Shown: piece by piece, positions 46,247 through 55,428 of the stretch | Layout of the letters: every line of letters begins with the position of its first letter | How positions within the stretch are numbered: position 1 is the stretch's first letter | Origin: Candidatus Binatia bacterium | Lineage (GTDB): Bacteria > Desulfobacterota > Binatia > UBA1149 > JAJCZL01 | Reading direction: 5' to 3' | NCBI GenBank assembly: GCA_028278325.1 | Contig: JANQEO010000063.1 | Coordinates: 62,001-126,000, forward strand | DNA length: 64,000 bases | Translations under genes and position numbers: made by a program | The notes under the pieces: generated by a model | The model's database searches: none | What the model was told of the DNA's origin: nothing | What the model saw: the letters and a program-made list of their open reading frames with translations, nothing else

Positions 46247-46702
46247 TCAGCCCTCAGCGCCGGGCATCAGTCGGCGGATCGACGGGTGCTTGGAGAGGGC
46301 GCCGTTGTCGAGGCCGGTCAGTCCACCCTGTTCCTCATCGATCATGGCGGTCAAGCGGGTGGGGCAGATCTTCCGGAACGCACCCAGAAACGTCGATGGC
46401 GCGAACAGAGTGAGTCGTTCTATTTCGCGGCTCTCGACTTGTCCCTCCAGCCACGTCGCCACCTGGCGTGCGAAGCGCAGAACGTCCTCTTCGTTCTCGT
46501 GGCCCTGAGATGCGTACGTAGTGCCTGACTTGGCTGCACGTGGCGAGGGCCGCCCATGCTCGTGGCCCTCCCAGTCGGATTCGATCCGCTCGAATTCCTC
46601 GACGTGACAGCGGTCCACGGGCGCAACGGTGCAACGCAACAGCCTGCTCTTGCCGGCGTCCGCCAGAACAAACCAAGTCTCCGGTTTTTTTCCTTTCTTC
46701 AT
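46247..46702 (-). CDS. Host-attachment-protein family (baeRF-like)
   Basis: A protein of 151 residues from the ATG at 46702; a TTG at 46717 would add five residues. TWFVLADAGKSRLLR, HENEEDVLRFARQVATWLE and RLTLFAPSTFLGAFR are the blocks of the family annotated as 'required for attachment to host cells', related to bacterial eRF1-like (baeRF) proteins. The role is unclear, and the family name does not imply attachment here. A nested inverted repeat lies upstream. Confidence 0.75.
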   Translation of the reverse strand: MKKGKKPETWFVLADAGKSRLLRCTVAPVDRCHVEEFERIESDWEGHEHGRPSPRAAKSGTTYASQGHENEEDVLRFARQVATWLEGQVESREIERLTLFAPSTFLGAFRKICPTRLTAMIDEEQGGLTGLDNGALSKHPSIRRLMPGAEG

Positions 46703-46747
46703 TGCCGGTTCGTTCAACTCCCCAAAAAAGGCGGCAAGATCGTCCGG

Positions 46748-46814
46748 GATCCTACCGTCGGGCCCGAATCGAGGCCCGGCCGTGACCGAAAGAGGCTCGA
46801 CGCACGGTAGGATC
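46748..46814. promoter_or_regulatory. Nested inverted repeat in divergent promoter region
   Basis: An exact 11-bp inverted repeat, GATCCTACCGT (46748-46758) and ACGGTAGGATC (46804-46814), encloses a second stem CGGGCC (46759-46764) / GGCCCG (46773-46778). It lies between the host-attachment-like gene (start 46702, minus) and the DUF899 gene (start 46892, plus). It may be an operator pair or a structured leader. Confidence 0.5.
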
Positions 46815-46891
46815 TGACATACCTCTTAAACATGACTTCGTGTGTAGACGCCACCCGCCGTCGCGCACTCCGAGCCGCTGAGAGGTAAGCC

Positions 46892-47602
46892 ATGGCGAAA
46901 TGTGAAATCGTATCCCGTCAAGACTGGTTGGAAGCACGACTCGCGTTGCTCGAAGACGAAAAGAAACTGACCCGCCAGCGCGACAAGGTCAGCGCCAGGC
47001 GGCGGAGCCTGCCTTGGGTGAGAGTCGAGAAAGACTACAGTTTCGAAGGGCCCGATGGCCGTGAGAACCTCGAGGACCTTTTCGCCGGACGCAGTCAGCT
47101 GGTTGTCTACCACTTCATGTTTGGTCCCGAGTGGGAGGAAGGGTGCAAGAGTTGCTCTTTCTGGGCCGACAGCTACCAGGGCGCGGTCGTCCACCTCGCG
47201 CAGCGGGATACGACGATGGTGACGGTGTCACGCGCACCCCTCGAGCGCCTCGAGGCATTCAAGCGGCGCATGGGATGGAACTTCAAGTGGGTCTCGTCCG
47301 CGGGATCGGACTTCAACTTCGACTTCGAGGTTTCCTTTTCGCCTGAAGACATCGAAAAGGGCGAGACGGCCTATAACTACAAGAAGGGGCTCAATTTCGG
47401 GGAAGAAGCGCCGGGCCTCAGCGTGTTCGCGGCCGACGGCTCGGGCGCCATATTTCACACCTATTCCTGCTATGCGCGCGGCCTCGAACCCTTCAATGCC
47501 GCCTACGGCATCCTCGACCTGGTTCCCAAGGGACGCGACGAGGACGACTTGAGCTACCCGATGGAATGGGTGCGCCTCCACGACACCTATCCGTCAGATT
47601 GA
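46892..47602 (+). CDS. DUF899 thioredoxin-fold protein
   Basis: A protein of 236 residues with a clean AGAGGT ribosome site. VVYHFMFGPEWEEGCKSCSFWAD carries C-x2-C cysteines in the place of a thioredoxin active site, and LPWVRVEKDYSFEGPDG is the family's N-terminal block. DUF899 proteins are assumed to have thiol-disulfide or peroxidase-like activity. It is transcribed away from the inverted repeat and converges with the CoA-transferase (three bases between stops). Confidence 0.8.
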   Translation: MAKCEIVSRQDWLEARLALLEDEKKLTRQRDKVSARRRSLPWVRVEKDYSFEGPDGRENLEDLFAGRSQLVVYHFMFGPEWEEGCKSCSFWADSYQGAVVHLAQRDTTMVTVSRAPLERLEAFKRRMGWNFKWVSSAGSDFNFDFEVSFSPEDIEKGETAYNYKKGLNFGEEAPGLSVFAADGSGAIFHTYSCYARGLEPFNAAYGILDLVPKGRDEDDLSYPMEWVRLHDTYPSD

Positions 47603-47605
47603 TTG

Positions 47606-48823
47606 CTAGGCTATGGCGCCGCGTTCCCGGAGCGCTTCGATTGCGCGCGAGTCGTAGCCGAGGCCGGAAAGGACTTCTACAGTGTGTTCCCCGAGGGCCG
47701 GCGCTGGCCCCGGCGTGGTCTTGTCGTAGCCCTCGACCCAGATCGGGCTGCTTATGGTTCGCATGCCTTCGGAATGCTCACCATCGATCACCTCGAAAAC
47801 ACCGTTATCGTTCAACTGAGGATCATCGGGCAGCTCGTCGATCCGCGTAATCGCCCCGAAAGTGATGCCTGAGGCGTCGAGTAGGGCACGCCATTCTTCG
47901 TAGCTTCTCGTCGCGAAGACGTCGCCCAGAATTTCGATCAACACTGAAGCGTTCCGGCGCCGTTGGGTCTTTTCGGCGAAGCGTTCGTCCGAGATCAACT
48001 CAGGACGCCCGATGCAGGCCGCGAACCGTTCCCAGTCCTTGTCTTCCTGCACCATTACGAGAAACAGCCATCTGCCGTCGCTGCACTCGTAGAGGTTGGT
48101 TAAAGCGTTCGGCGAGCGCTTCCTGCCGACGCGCTCGAACGTACTTCCTCCGCACAGGGAAGACTGGACATAAACGGAATTAGACCAGATGCCGTTCGCG
48201 ACCAGCGAACTGCTGACCTTCGACCCATGGCCGCTTCGCTCGCGTTCGTATAGCGCCATCATGATGGCCCCGTAGAGGGCGAGTGCGCTGGGATGGTCAC
48301 CCATTCCGGGTACCGAGATCCCAGGCTCCATGTCGGCTTGGCGTACGACGTCCATGAGCCCGGAGCGTGCCCACCAAGCCGTGGCATCGTAACCGGGTTT
48401 GTCGGCCTCGTCCCCTAGCTCGCCGTAACCCGACGCCTGGGCGTAGATGAGCCTTGAATTGAGCGGTTTCAGGTCATCGTAGGTCAGGCGAAGACGCCCG
48501 AGCACCGCGGGGGGAAAGTTCGTGACGAAGACATCGGCCTCAGCGACGAGTTTGAGCAGTACCTCGCGTCCCGCTTCCTTTTTCAGGTCGAGGGCAACGC
48601 TTTTCTTGTTGCGTGAGGTCAGCAGCCAGCAGTAGTTGTGCTCGCAGCTCGGCAAGGGGGGCATCATTGAAAGGTAGCGGTGGGGGTCGCCGATGCCGGG
48701 AGCCTCTACTTTTATGACGTCAGCGCCAAAATCCGACATCACCGTCGCGGCGGCCGGCCCGAAAATGAACGTACCAACGTCGAGCACTTTGAGGCCCGAC
48801 AACAGTGCTTTGTGAGCAGTCAC
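47606..48823 (-). CDS. Family III (CaiB/BaiF) CoA-transferase
   Basis: A protein of 405 residues. The family features LDVGTFIFGPAAATVMSDFGADVIKVE (about 14-40, starting the CoA-binding Rossmann), VDLLVTNF-type segment DVFVTNFPPAVLGRLRL and RLIYAQASGYGELG are present. It exchanges CoA between an acyl-CoA and a free acid, for example in carnitine, oxalate or steroid side-chain metabolism. The substrate is not evident. It converges with the DUF899 gene and is divergent from feoA. Confidence 0.85.
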   Translation of the reverse strand: MTAHKALLSGLKVLDVGTFIFGPAAATVMSDFGADVIKVEAPGIGDPHRYLSMMPPLPSCEHNYCWLLTSRNKKSVALDLKKEAGREVLLKLVAEADVFVTNFPPAVLGRLRLTYDDLKPLNSRLIYAQASGYGELGDEADKPGYDATAWWARSGLMDVVRQADMEPGISVPGMGDHPSALALYGAIMMALYERERSGHGSKVSSSLVANGIWSNSVYVQSSLCGGSTFERVGRKRSPNALTNLYECSDGRWLFLVMVQEDKDWERFAACIGRPELISDERFAEKTQRRRNASVLIEILGDVFATRSYEEWRALLDASGITFGAITRIDELPDDPQLNDNGVFEVIDGEHSEGMRTISSPIWVEGYDKTTPGPAPALGEHTVEVLSGLGYDSRAIEALRERGAIA

Positions 48824-48967
48824 GACGGTATTCTCCCCCGGTTGACGGCGGATGCCTCGAGGTGCCTCCGCGCAGGAATACTCGATGCTTCGAGGGGCTA
48901 AGGAAAGCGACTCATGTACGGATCGCCCTACCTAACTGGCTGATGCTCTCCAGCTGGCTGCGTGCTT

Positions 48968-48986
48968 GAAGTTGACAATCATTTTC
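48968..48986 (+). promoter_or_regulatory. Fur box upstream of feoA
   Basis: Aligned with the 19-bp Fur consensus GATAATGATAATCATTATC, this site matches at 14 positions, including a core of AATCATT. It sits 20 bp upstream of the GTG start of feoA. Iron repression of ferrous iron uptake by Fur is the expected effect. Confidence 0.7.
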
Positions 48987-49006
48987 AAAAAGGACACGCT
49001 CGCATC

Positions 49007-49303
49007 GTGGCCACGACCCCGGATCCTATGACACTGCGCGAGATGCGGCCCGGCGATAAGGGGGTCGTAGTCAAGTGGACCGGGAGCGGTGCGCCGCTTC
49101 GCCTACTGGAGATGGGCCTCCTCGAAGGCACCGAATTCGAGTTGGTTCGCCATGCTCCGTTCGGAGATCCGATCGAAATCCGCATTCGCGGCTACAACGT
49201 TTCATTGCGCAAGTCCGAGGCTGCACTCATCCAGGTCGAGCGTCACGACGGCCCCGCAGGCCGAGACGTATCCACCGGCGTGAGCCATGCCCGGACCCGC
49301 TGA
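49007..49303 (+). CDS. feoA: Ferrous iron transport protein FeoA
   Basis: A protein of 98 residues from GTG 49007, with AAGGA 12 bases upstream; ATG 49028 would give 91 residues and begins at the conserved MTLREMRPGDKGVVV. The SH3-like fold shows LRLLEMGLLEGTEFELV and APFGDPIEIRIRGYNVSLR. FeoA assists FeoB. It overlaps the feoB ATG by 17 bp. Confidence 0.85.
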   Translation: MATTPDPMTLREMRPGDKGVVVKWTGSGAPLRLLEMGLLEGTEFELVRHAPFGDPIEIRIRGYNVSLRKSEAALIQVERHDGPAGRDVSTGVSHARTR

Positions 49304-51536
49304 AGCAAAACCGGCGGCCAGCGATCGCGAATCGAACCGGGCCGATCGTCTGGTCGTCGCCCTGGCCGGCAACCCCAACGTCGGCAAGACGACCCTCTTC
49401 AACCAGCTGACCGGACTCAGGCAGAAGGTCGCCAACTACCCCGGAGTGACCGTCGAGCACAAGACCGGGACCTTGGCGACCAGGGACGGGCGCAGCATGG
49501 AGATCGTGGATGTGCCGGGCACCTACAGCCTGAACCCGCGCTCTCTCGACGAAGAGGTCGCCTACCGGGTCTTGATCGGAGCGATGGAAGGGTCGCGCCG
49601 TCCCGATCTCGTCGTCTGCATCGTCGATGCGAGTAACCTCGAGCGCAATCTCTACCTCGCCAGCCAGGTCATGGATCTGGGCATTCCTACGATCATCGCG
49701 CTCAACATGATCGATGCGGCCGAGGCCGTGGGGATGAACGTGAGCGCCGAAGCATTGGCCGAAGAACTCGGCGTGCCGGTGATCGCCATGGCTGCGTCGA
49801 CCGGCCGCGGAGTACAAAATCTTCGCGATGCCATCGCGGGATCTCTTCCACAGGCCCCTCGTCGCCGGTGGCGTCTCGACAATCTCGTTCAGCCCTCCGT
49901 CGATGCCCTTGCCGACAGGCTCGGCGAGGAGCTGCCCGACCTGTCTCCCCAGCAACGTTTCAGTGATGCACTGCGGGCCCTGACCTGCGATTCGGCCGCT
50001 TTCTTCGAGTCGCATCATACCGCCGGGTTCTGGCGTGAGGTGGAGCAGGCCCGGGCCGAGCTCGACAACTCCGGGGTCGATCACCAGCGTGCCGAAGTAG
50101 TATCCCGATACCGCTGGATAACTCCGCTCGTCGCTCGTGTCGTCAGCCGCCAGACCAGTGAGCGCAAGACGTGGACGGAACGCATCGACGCCGTGCTGAC
50201 CCACAAGGTTGCCGGCCCCGTCGTGTTCTTCGCGCTGCTGGCCTTCATCTTCCAGTCGGTCTTCGCCTGGGCAGTGCCCGCGATGGATACGATAGACGGA
50301 GGCGTTGCGGCATTCGGTGATACCGTTGCGCGTACTCTCCCGGATGGGCCGCTGCGCGGTCTCCTCGTCGACGGTGTCATCGCCGGCGTAGGTGCCGTCG
50401 TCATCTTCCTGCCTCAGATCCTGATCTTGTTCTTCTTCCTCGGTCTACTGGAGGACACGGGCTACATGGCCAGGGCGGCCTTCATAATGGACCGCGTGAT
50501 GAAACGTATCGGTTTGAGTGGACGTTCGGTAGTGCCGTTGCTGAGCGGCTTCGCTTGTGCGATCCCGGGAATCATGGGCGCGCGCACGATCGAGAATCAG
50601 CGCGATCGGCTGATCACGATTCTGGTACTGCCCCTCATGACTTGCTCGGCGCGCCTTCCCGTATACGCATTGTTGATAGCCGCGTTCATCCCCTCGGAGA
50701 AGTTCTTGGGTGTCATCGGTTATCAGGGACTCACTCTGCTTCTCATGTACGTTCTCGGTGTGAGCCTCGCCATCGGAGCCGCTTGGTTCCTCAAGAAGTT
50801 CGTCGTGAAGGGTGAGCGTTCTTTGTTCGTGATGGAGTTGCCGCCCTACAGGATGCCCCGCATCCGCGACGTGTTGTGGCGGATGATCGAGCGGGGCAGG
50901 CTCTTCCTGACTCGTGCCGGCACCATCATCCTCGCCGTCAGCATTGTTTTGTGGTTCCTGGCCAGCTACCCGACTTCGCCACCCGATCCGCAAATAGAGG
51001 CTGCGCGCGCTGCTGCCATCGAAGGGCACGAGCAGGGTTCACCCGCGCCGGTTTCTCAGGAACAGCTCGACTCGATCCTCCTAGAACTCGATGGACGCCA
51101 ATCGGCCATCGACATGGCCAACAGCGCGATGGGAGTCCTCGGCCACGCCATCGAGCCGGTCATCGCGCCCCTCGGTTTCGATTGGAAGATAGGGGTCTCG
51201 CTGATAGCGGCGTTTGCCGCCCGCGAGGTGGCCGTCAGCGCGCTTGCTACGATCTACAGCGTTCAGGATGCCGACGAGTCGGACTCGCGCCTGATCGACA
51301 GGCTGCGTGATGATAGGGACCCGCGTACCGGGCGTGCCGTGTTCACCCCCTTGGTCGCGGTGAGCCTAATGGTCTGGTTCGTGATCGCCTGTCAGTGCAT
51401 GAGCACGGTCGCGGTAGTGAAGCGTGAGACGGCTACATGGCGCTGGCCGCTTTTCATGCTCGCCTATCTGACCGCCTTGGCATGGGCGGCGTCGTTCGTT
51501 ACCTACCAGGGGGGCTTGTTGCTCGGGTTCGCATAG
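49287..51536 (+). CDS. feoB: Ferrous iron transporter FeoB
   Basis: A protein of 749 residues. The G-protein domain has GNPNVGKTT (G1, about 29-37), DVPGTYSL (G3) and LNMIDAAE (NxxD G4). Two Gate-motif halves with cysteines follow (GRSVVPLLSGFACAIPG and TCSARLPVYALLI), with an insertion of about 90 residues between them and the C-terminal helices (residues 580-610). It takes up Fe2+ when iron is scarce, in line with the Fur box. Confidence 0.95.
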   Translation: MPGPAEAKPAASDRESNRADRLVVALAGNPNVGKTTLFNQLTGLRQKVANYPGVTVEHKTGTLATRDGRSMEIVDVPGTYSLNPRSLDEEVAYRVLIGAMEGSRRPDLVVCIVDASNLERNLYLASQVMDLGIPTIIALNMIDAAEAVGMNVSAEALAEELGVPVIAMAASTGRGVQNLRDAIAGSLPQAPRRRWRLDNLVQPSVDALADRLGEELPDLSPQQRFSDALRALTCDSAAFFESHHTAGFWREVEQARAELDNSGVDHQRAEVVSRYRWITPLVARVVSRQTSERKTWTERIDAVLTHKVAGPVVFFALLAFIFQSVFAWAVPAMDTIDGGVAAFGDTVARTLPDGPLRGLLVDGVIAGVGAVVIFLPQILILFFFLGLLEDTGYMARAAFIMDRVMKRIGLSGRSVVPLLSGFACAIPGIMGARTIENQRDRLITILVLPLMTCSARLPVYALLIAAFIPSEKFLGVIGYQGLTLLLMYVLGVSLAIGAAWFLKKFVVKGERSLFVMELPPYRMPRIRDVLWRMIERGRLFLTRAGTIILAVSIVLWFLASYPTSPPDPQIEAARAAAIEGHEQGSPAPVSQEQLDSILLELDGRQSAIDMANSAMGVLGHAIEPVIAPLGFDWKIGVSLIAAFAAREVAVSALATIYSVQDADESDSRLIDRLRDDRDPRTGRAVFTPLVAVSLMVWFVIACQCMSTVAVVKRETATWRWPLFMLAYLTALAWAASFVTYQGGLLLGFA

Positions 51537-51541
51537 TGACG

Positions 51542-51706
51542 ATGGACTGGCAATTCATCATCGTAATCGCCGTCGTTGCGGTTGCCGCTCTCTACACGGG
51601 TCATAGTTTCCTACGGCAGTTCAATCGTAGCGACGATGACGATCCGGGATGCTCGGGTTGTCCTGCTGCCGATCAGGGAAAGGACCCGCAAAGCCGCTTG
51701 AACTGA
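51542..51706 (+). CDS. Small FeoB-associated Cys-rich membrane protein
   Basis: A protein of 54 residues with one transmembrane helix (FIIVIAVVAVAALYTGHSF) followed by a C-terminal CSGCP motif. It resembles the FeoB-associated Cys-rich proteins found directly after feoB in many bacteria. The ATG at 51542 is six bases after the feoB stop; a GTG at 51536 overlapping the stop is also possible. It may load or stabilise FeoB. Confidence 0.75.
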   Translation: MDWQFIIVIAVVAVAALYTGHSFLRQFNRSDDDDPGCSGCPAADQGKDPQSRLN

Positions 51707-51712
51707 CCCCCC

Positions 51713-51731
51713 TTTCCGGATCTCCGGGAAA
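51713..51731 (+). terminator. Candidate feo terminator hairpin
   Basis: TTTCC (51713-51717) pairs with GGAAA (51727-51731) around a nine-base loop, seven bases after the stop of the last feo gene. There is no U-tract, so the support is weak. Confidence 0.25.
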
Positions 51732-51859
51732 TCCCCAGTCGATCTACTCAGCGGGCCAACTATCCGTCGCGTTGGCGTCTTTCTGTAACCACGGAACGGT
51801 CGCTGCGTAGATGCCTGCAACATGAGTGAAGCAGGTGCGCATGACTCTACTGTCCGTTT

Positions 51860-53044
51860 CTATTGCGGCCGCCAGTAGGGCAGCCGGGTTTCGGGATGAA
51901 CGCGCCGGGTCAGCTTGGTCACCCGGCGTATGGAGCCCCCGGGGATTTTCCAGTTGAACCTCGAAGGTTTGAACAGGAAGCGGTTTACCAGTTTCTGTAC
52001 GCGCTCATCCTTGAGAACGAAGCCGTGACTGTATTCTCGAAACCAGATCGCGTCGTCGACGAGCAGGGTCAACAGTTCTTCGTGAAAGGCGCAGGAGCTG
52101 ATGTGTGGGACCCTTCCGTCACCGTCTTCGGTCTTGCACGCGTTATCGAAGTCGACGAAGTTGGTGGTCCCGTCCTTGGAGCGTTTCTGGACGGTGACGG
52201 ACTGCAGAGTCTCGTAGCCGTCTCTGGCGATCACCAGGATCTTCTTACGCTGGCTGGGGCTCAGGGTTCGGGGGTCGAGCAAGCTCTGGCTAACGGTGCT
52301 TGACGCATGCCCGAGGGCCTTTTTCATCTTTGTCGCAGCCGCGCTGCGTTTGGTAACGTTCCCCTGCCAGTCCTCGAACTTGAAAAAGCTGTGTGCGGCC
52401 TTGGGCTTGAATACGCTGGCTTCATCGTAAGAGGGCAACAGCTCCAGGGCCCCGGGCATGACCCGGATGAGCTTGCGGATCTTGCCCCGCACGTTCGGGA
52501 ACCAGCCTTCGCCGATCAGCGCCGCCGTAACGATGTCGAGAGAGCCGAAGAACGGGGGAACGGTGAAGACCACTCTGTTGACACGCTTCATGCGGCCCTT
52601 CGTGTCGCCGGCGAGGTAAGCGCGAAGAACGAAGTTGCCGAGGCTGTGAGTGATGAAGTCGAACTTGGAAAAGGCCTTGCCTTTGCCGTGAACTGCCGCC
52701 GACTTCGCCGTCAGGTAGTCGAGGAACATTCCGAGACGTTCGCCATTGGAAGTGGCCGACAGGCGCCAGTCGTAGCTGAAGATGTAGACGGGCTTGTTGC
52801 TGATCCTGCCGAGGTCGTAGAGGAACTCGCCGTAAGCGAGGGTTTCGATTTCCCCCGGCTTGATCAGGGACTTGATGCGCTCGTCGTAGTACTCGCCGTC
52901 GAACGCGGTTGTGAGTTCGAGATCTTCTATGGACTCGAAGTTGCTCTGCAGACCGGACCAGATCGTGTCCCATGTCGGCAGATTTGTTTCGACGAGCTTC
53001 GTACCCTTGATCCCGGGTATGAAAATGATTGCATCCGCCGCCAT
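51860..53044 (-). CDS. LCAT-like alpha/beta hydrolase
   Basis: A protein of 394 residues, LCAT/PDAT-type. FIPGIKGTKLVE is the oxyanion strand; the nucleophile elbow is THSLGNFV (about residue 130), the acid is in EDGDGRVPHIS and the catalytic His in YSHGFVLKDERV. There is no signal peptide, so it is probably cytoplasmic. It hydrolyses or transfers acyl groups on lipids. It converges with the feo operon. Confidence 0.8.
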   Translation of the reverse strand: MAADAIIFIPGIKGTKLVETNLPTWDTIWSGLQSNFESIEDLELTTAFDGEYYDERIKSLIKPGEIETLAYGEFLYDLGRISNKPVYIFSYDWRLSATSNGERLGMFLDYLTAKSAAVHGKGKAFSKFDFITHSLGNFVLRAYLAGDTKGRMKRVNRVVFTVPPFFGSLDIVTAALIGEGWFPNVRGKIRKLIRVMPGALELLPSYDEASVFKPKAAHSFFKFEDWQGNVTKRSAAATKMKKALGHASSTVSQSLLDPRTLSPSQRKKILVIARDGYETLQSVTVQKRSKDGTTNFVDFDNACKTEDGDGRVPHISSCAFHEELLTLLVDDAIWFREYSHGFVLKDERVQKLVNRFLFKPSRFNWKIPGGSIRRVTKLTRRVHPETRLPYWRPQ

Positions 53045-53130
53045 TGGCCCACCTCCTTGCCGTGTCGATCCTTGCGCTCATCTTGCGCCAGTGCCGATCC
53101 AAGGCAAAGGTACCAACTAAGGAGCAGAAA

Positions 53131-53877
53131 ATGGAACTGAACGAGAAGCAGCAGCAGATGTGCTCGGAGAGCACCTGGGACTTTTCCGACCTCAAGGTGT
53201 TGTTCTTGAACTGTACCCTGAAGAAGTCCCCGGAGCTGTCACACACCCAAGGCCTGATCGATATCTCGAAGGCGATCATGGAGCGGAACGGCGTTGACGT
53301 GGAAGTCTTGCGTCCGGTCGACTACGACATCGCCACGGGTGTTTGGCCCGACATGCGCGAGCACGGCTGGAATGCCGATTCCTGGCCGGAGCTGCAGGCC
53401 AAGGTCATGGACGCACACATCCTGGTGATCGGAACGTCGATCTGGCTGGGGGAGAAGACATCGGTGTCTACGCGCGTGATCGAGAGGCTGTACTCGACCA
53501 GCGGGATTCTCAACGACGCCGGCCAGTACGCTTACTACGGCAGGGTCGGAGGCTGCCTGATCACGGGCAACGAAGACGGCGCCAAGCACTGCGCGATGAA
53601 CATCCTCTACTCTCTGCAGCACCTCGGGTACGTGATCCCGCCTCAGGCTGACGCTGGATGGTTGGGCGAAGCGGGCCCCGGCCCTTCATATCTCGATCCG
53701 GGCTCGGGTGGCCCTGAAAACGACTTCACCAATCGCAACACGACCTTCATGACGTGGAACCTCCTTCACATGGCCAGGATGATAAAGGACGCAGGCGGCA
53801 TCCCCGCTCACGGCAACCAGAGATCCGCCTGGGATGCAGGGTGTCGCCCGGACTTTCCCAACCCCGAGCATCGCTGA
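53131..53877 (+). CDS. Flavodoxin-type NAD(P)H reductase
   Basis: A protein of 248 residues from the ATG at 53131 (AAGGAG site). LKVLFLNCTLKKSPELSHTQG (about 20-38) is the flavodoxin-fold N-terminus and ILVIGTSIWLGEKTSVSTRVIERL the FMN-binding segment; the NADPH-dependent FMN reductase family is the nearest. The C-terminal third is Gly/Asn/Pro-rich. It reduces quinones, chromate or nitro-compounds in other bacteria; here its substrate is unknown. Confidence 0.8.
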   Translation: MELNEKQQQMCSESTWDFSDLKVLFLNCTLKKSPELSHTQGLIDISKAIMERNGVDVEVLRPVDYDIATGVWPDMREHGWNADSWPELQAKVMDAHILVIGTSIWLGEKTSVSTRVIERLYSTSGILNDAGQYAYYGRVGGCLITGNEDGAKHCAMNILYSLQHLGYVIPPQADAGWLGEAGPGPSYLDPGSGGPENDFTNRNTTFMTWNLLHMARMIKDAGGIPAHGNQRSAWDAGCRPDFPNPEHR

Positions 53878-53887
53878 ATGCGTCAGC

Positions 53888-54523
53888 CTAGGAGTCCCAA
53901 GCCAAGGGTAGCCAGATTTCGTTTCGCCGCAGAAACCACAAAGCGAAAGGAGAATTGAAGCGCGCCCAGACGGGTTCGGCGCCGGGAGCGAGGGTGAGGC
54001 CGTCTCTTTCGAGAGCCGCTCGGAGCTTTTCGAGCCGGTCACGGTAGCGCCGCTCCGACCAGGTTCCCGAATAGCGATGCACGGCCACGACGCGTCCGGG
54101 CTCTTCCCGGATGCGGATGCGCTCGTCACTCGGGCGAGGGACGCTGTCGATGGTGTATGACGACGGCATCACGAACCGTATCGCGTACTTTCCGTCACTA
54201 GTAGCTTCCTGAGTTACCGGCGCCGTCATGCTTATCTTCTCGCCGGGCTCTTCTCCACGTTGCTGGGTTACGGGTGCCGTCATGTCGATCTTCGCTGACC
54301 CCTCATTGGCGCCGTTGATGAATGCGGCGAGAGACCTGAAGGCGTCGTTGCCGACGTCCTCGAAGGTTCCGTCGAGCTTTAGTTCTGCAACCACGATCGG
54401 CGCGTAACGACGCACCTCATATTCGGGTTCGGTCTCGAGCACCTCGTAGGCCGGTTCTTCGATCGCCATGGCACTTCCGGCCATGAGTAGGGAGCAAGCA
54501 ACTACAACTAAACGAGCCGTCAT
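53888..54523 (-). CDS. SOUL haem-binding family protein
   Basis: A protein of 211 residues with a signal peptide (about 1-20, ending GSAMA). KIDMTAPVTQ and KISMTAPVTQ are the diagnostic repeated blocks of SOUL/HBP proteins, and RYAPIVVAELKLDGTFEDVG is the first strand. SOUL proteins bind haem or tetrapyrroles. It would be located in the periplasm. The other haem-type protein in the window is the ChaN-like lipoprotein. Confidence 0.85.
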   Translation of the reverse strand: MTARLVVVACSLLMAGSAMAIEEPAYEVLETEPEYEVRRYAPIVVAELKLDGTFEDVGNDAFRSLAAFINGANEGSAKIDMTAPVTQQRGEEPGEKISMTAPVTQEATSDGKYAIRFVMPSSYTIDSVPRPSDERIRIREEPGRVVAVHRYSGTWSERRYRDRLEKLRAALERDGLTLAPGAEPVWARFNSPFALWFLRRNEIWLPLAWDS

Positions 54524-54574
54524 GATGCTCAGTAGGTTAAGGCCGGCGTGCCGGGGGCGCAAAGCGCGCCGGCG

Positions 54575-55225
54575 TCATTCCTCTGGGCGTGTCGGTCGTC
54601 GGAGCAGCCTGAGCGCGATGTCGACGTCGGCTCCGTAGCTGCGTCCGAGCTTCACAAGCAAGGCCCCGAGATGTTCGAGGTGCTTGGCGTCGTCGAGTCC
54701 GCCGGTAGGCACCGGGGTGCAACCGAGGTCTTCGATCAGCTGCGACACGATAGTGGCGGCGGAGTCGTCATCGCCGCAGAGAAACACGGTCGGCCGTTCC
54801 TCCTGCGATGACGAGATTCCGGCCGTCAGCAGGCTCGCGGGTATGGTGTTGAGCGTCTTGACCAAGGTTGCATCGACCGCCCACGCCGCAATCTGGCGGC
54901 TGCCCGAATCGGTTCCTAGCTCGACTAGCTCGCCGCTTTCCTGATCGATGGGGTTGGTGCAGTCGATGAGGACCTTGCCGGCCAGGGTTCCGCAGTTTTC
55001 GAGGGTGCTTTCGACCGCTTGCCAGGGTACGGCCAGGACTATGCAGTCGCCGAACGCCGCTGCATCACTGACCGACCCTCCCCGGGCGCCGTGCCCCGTC
55101 GAGGCGGCGAGTTCGACTGCACGCGCCGGGCTGCGCGATCCGAAAAATACGCTGTGGCCTGCTTTGGCCCAAGCCGCGGCCAACGCCCGGCCCATTTCGC
55201 CGGTTCCGAGTATACCTATCCTCAT
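54575..55225 (-). CDS. F420-dependent NADP oxidoreductase family protein
   Basis: A protein of 216 residues from the ATG at 55225. The NADP-binding GILGTGEMGRALAAAWAKAG starts at residue 3, with FFGSRSP (NADPH 2'-phosphate), and later blocks such as IDCTNPID and VKTLNTIPA match the Fno-like family. If F420 is made, it would exchange electrons between F420H2 and NADP. The window's LLM enzyme could use F420, but cofactor genes are not here. Confidence 0.8.
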   Translation of the reverse strand: MRIGILGTGEMGRALAAAWAKAGHSVFFGSRSPARAVELAASTGHGARGGSVSDAAAFGDCIVLAVPWQAVESTLENCGTLAGKVLIDCTNPIDQESGELVELGTDSGSRQIAAWAVDATLVKTLNTIPASLLTAGISSSQEERPTVFLCGDDDSAATIVSQLIEDLGCTPVPTGGLDDAKHLEHLGALLVKLGRSYGADVDIALRLLRRPTRPEE

Positions 55226-55318
55226 CCCATTCCTTTCGTGACGGCGCCCGGCGGTCGGGTAGCGCCGTGTCGCCGCACCCCACATGCCCGCCTCAGAAGC
55301 TCATAGCGCCGACACATG

Positions 55319-55333
55319 GCGGCTCAAAGCCGC
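55319..55333. promoter_or_regulatory. Short palindrome in divergent gap
   Basis: GCGGCT-CAA-AGCCGC, a six-bp stem, lies between the NADP reductase (minus) and the sigma factor (plus). Purpose unclear. Confidence 0.25.
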
Positions 55334-55428
55334 GGTGCCGGTTTCCGCTGCTGTGAGGGCCAAACCGTTGGCATCAGTGCGTCGAAGTAGAGCGCGCCGA
55401 TGTATGCGGGTGTGTGATCTTGCCCGAT

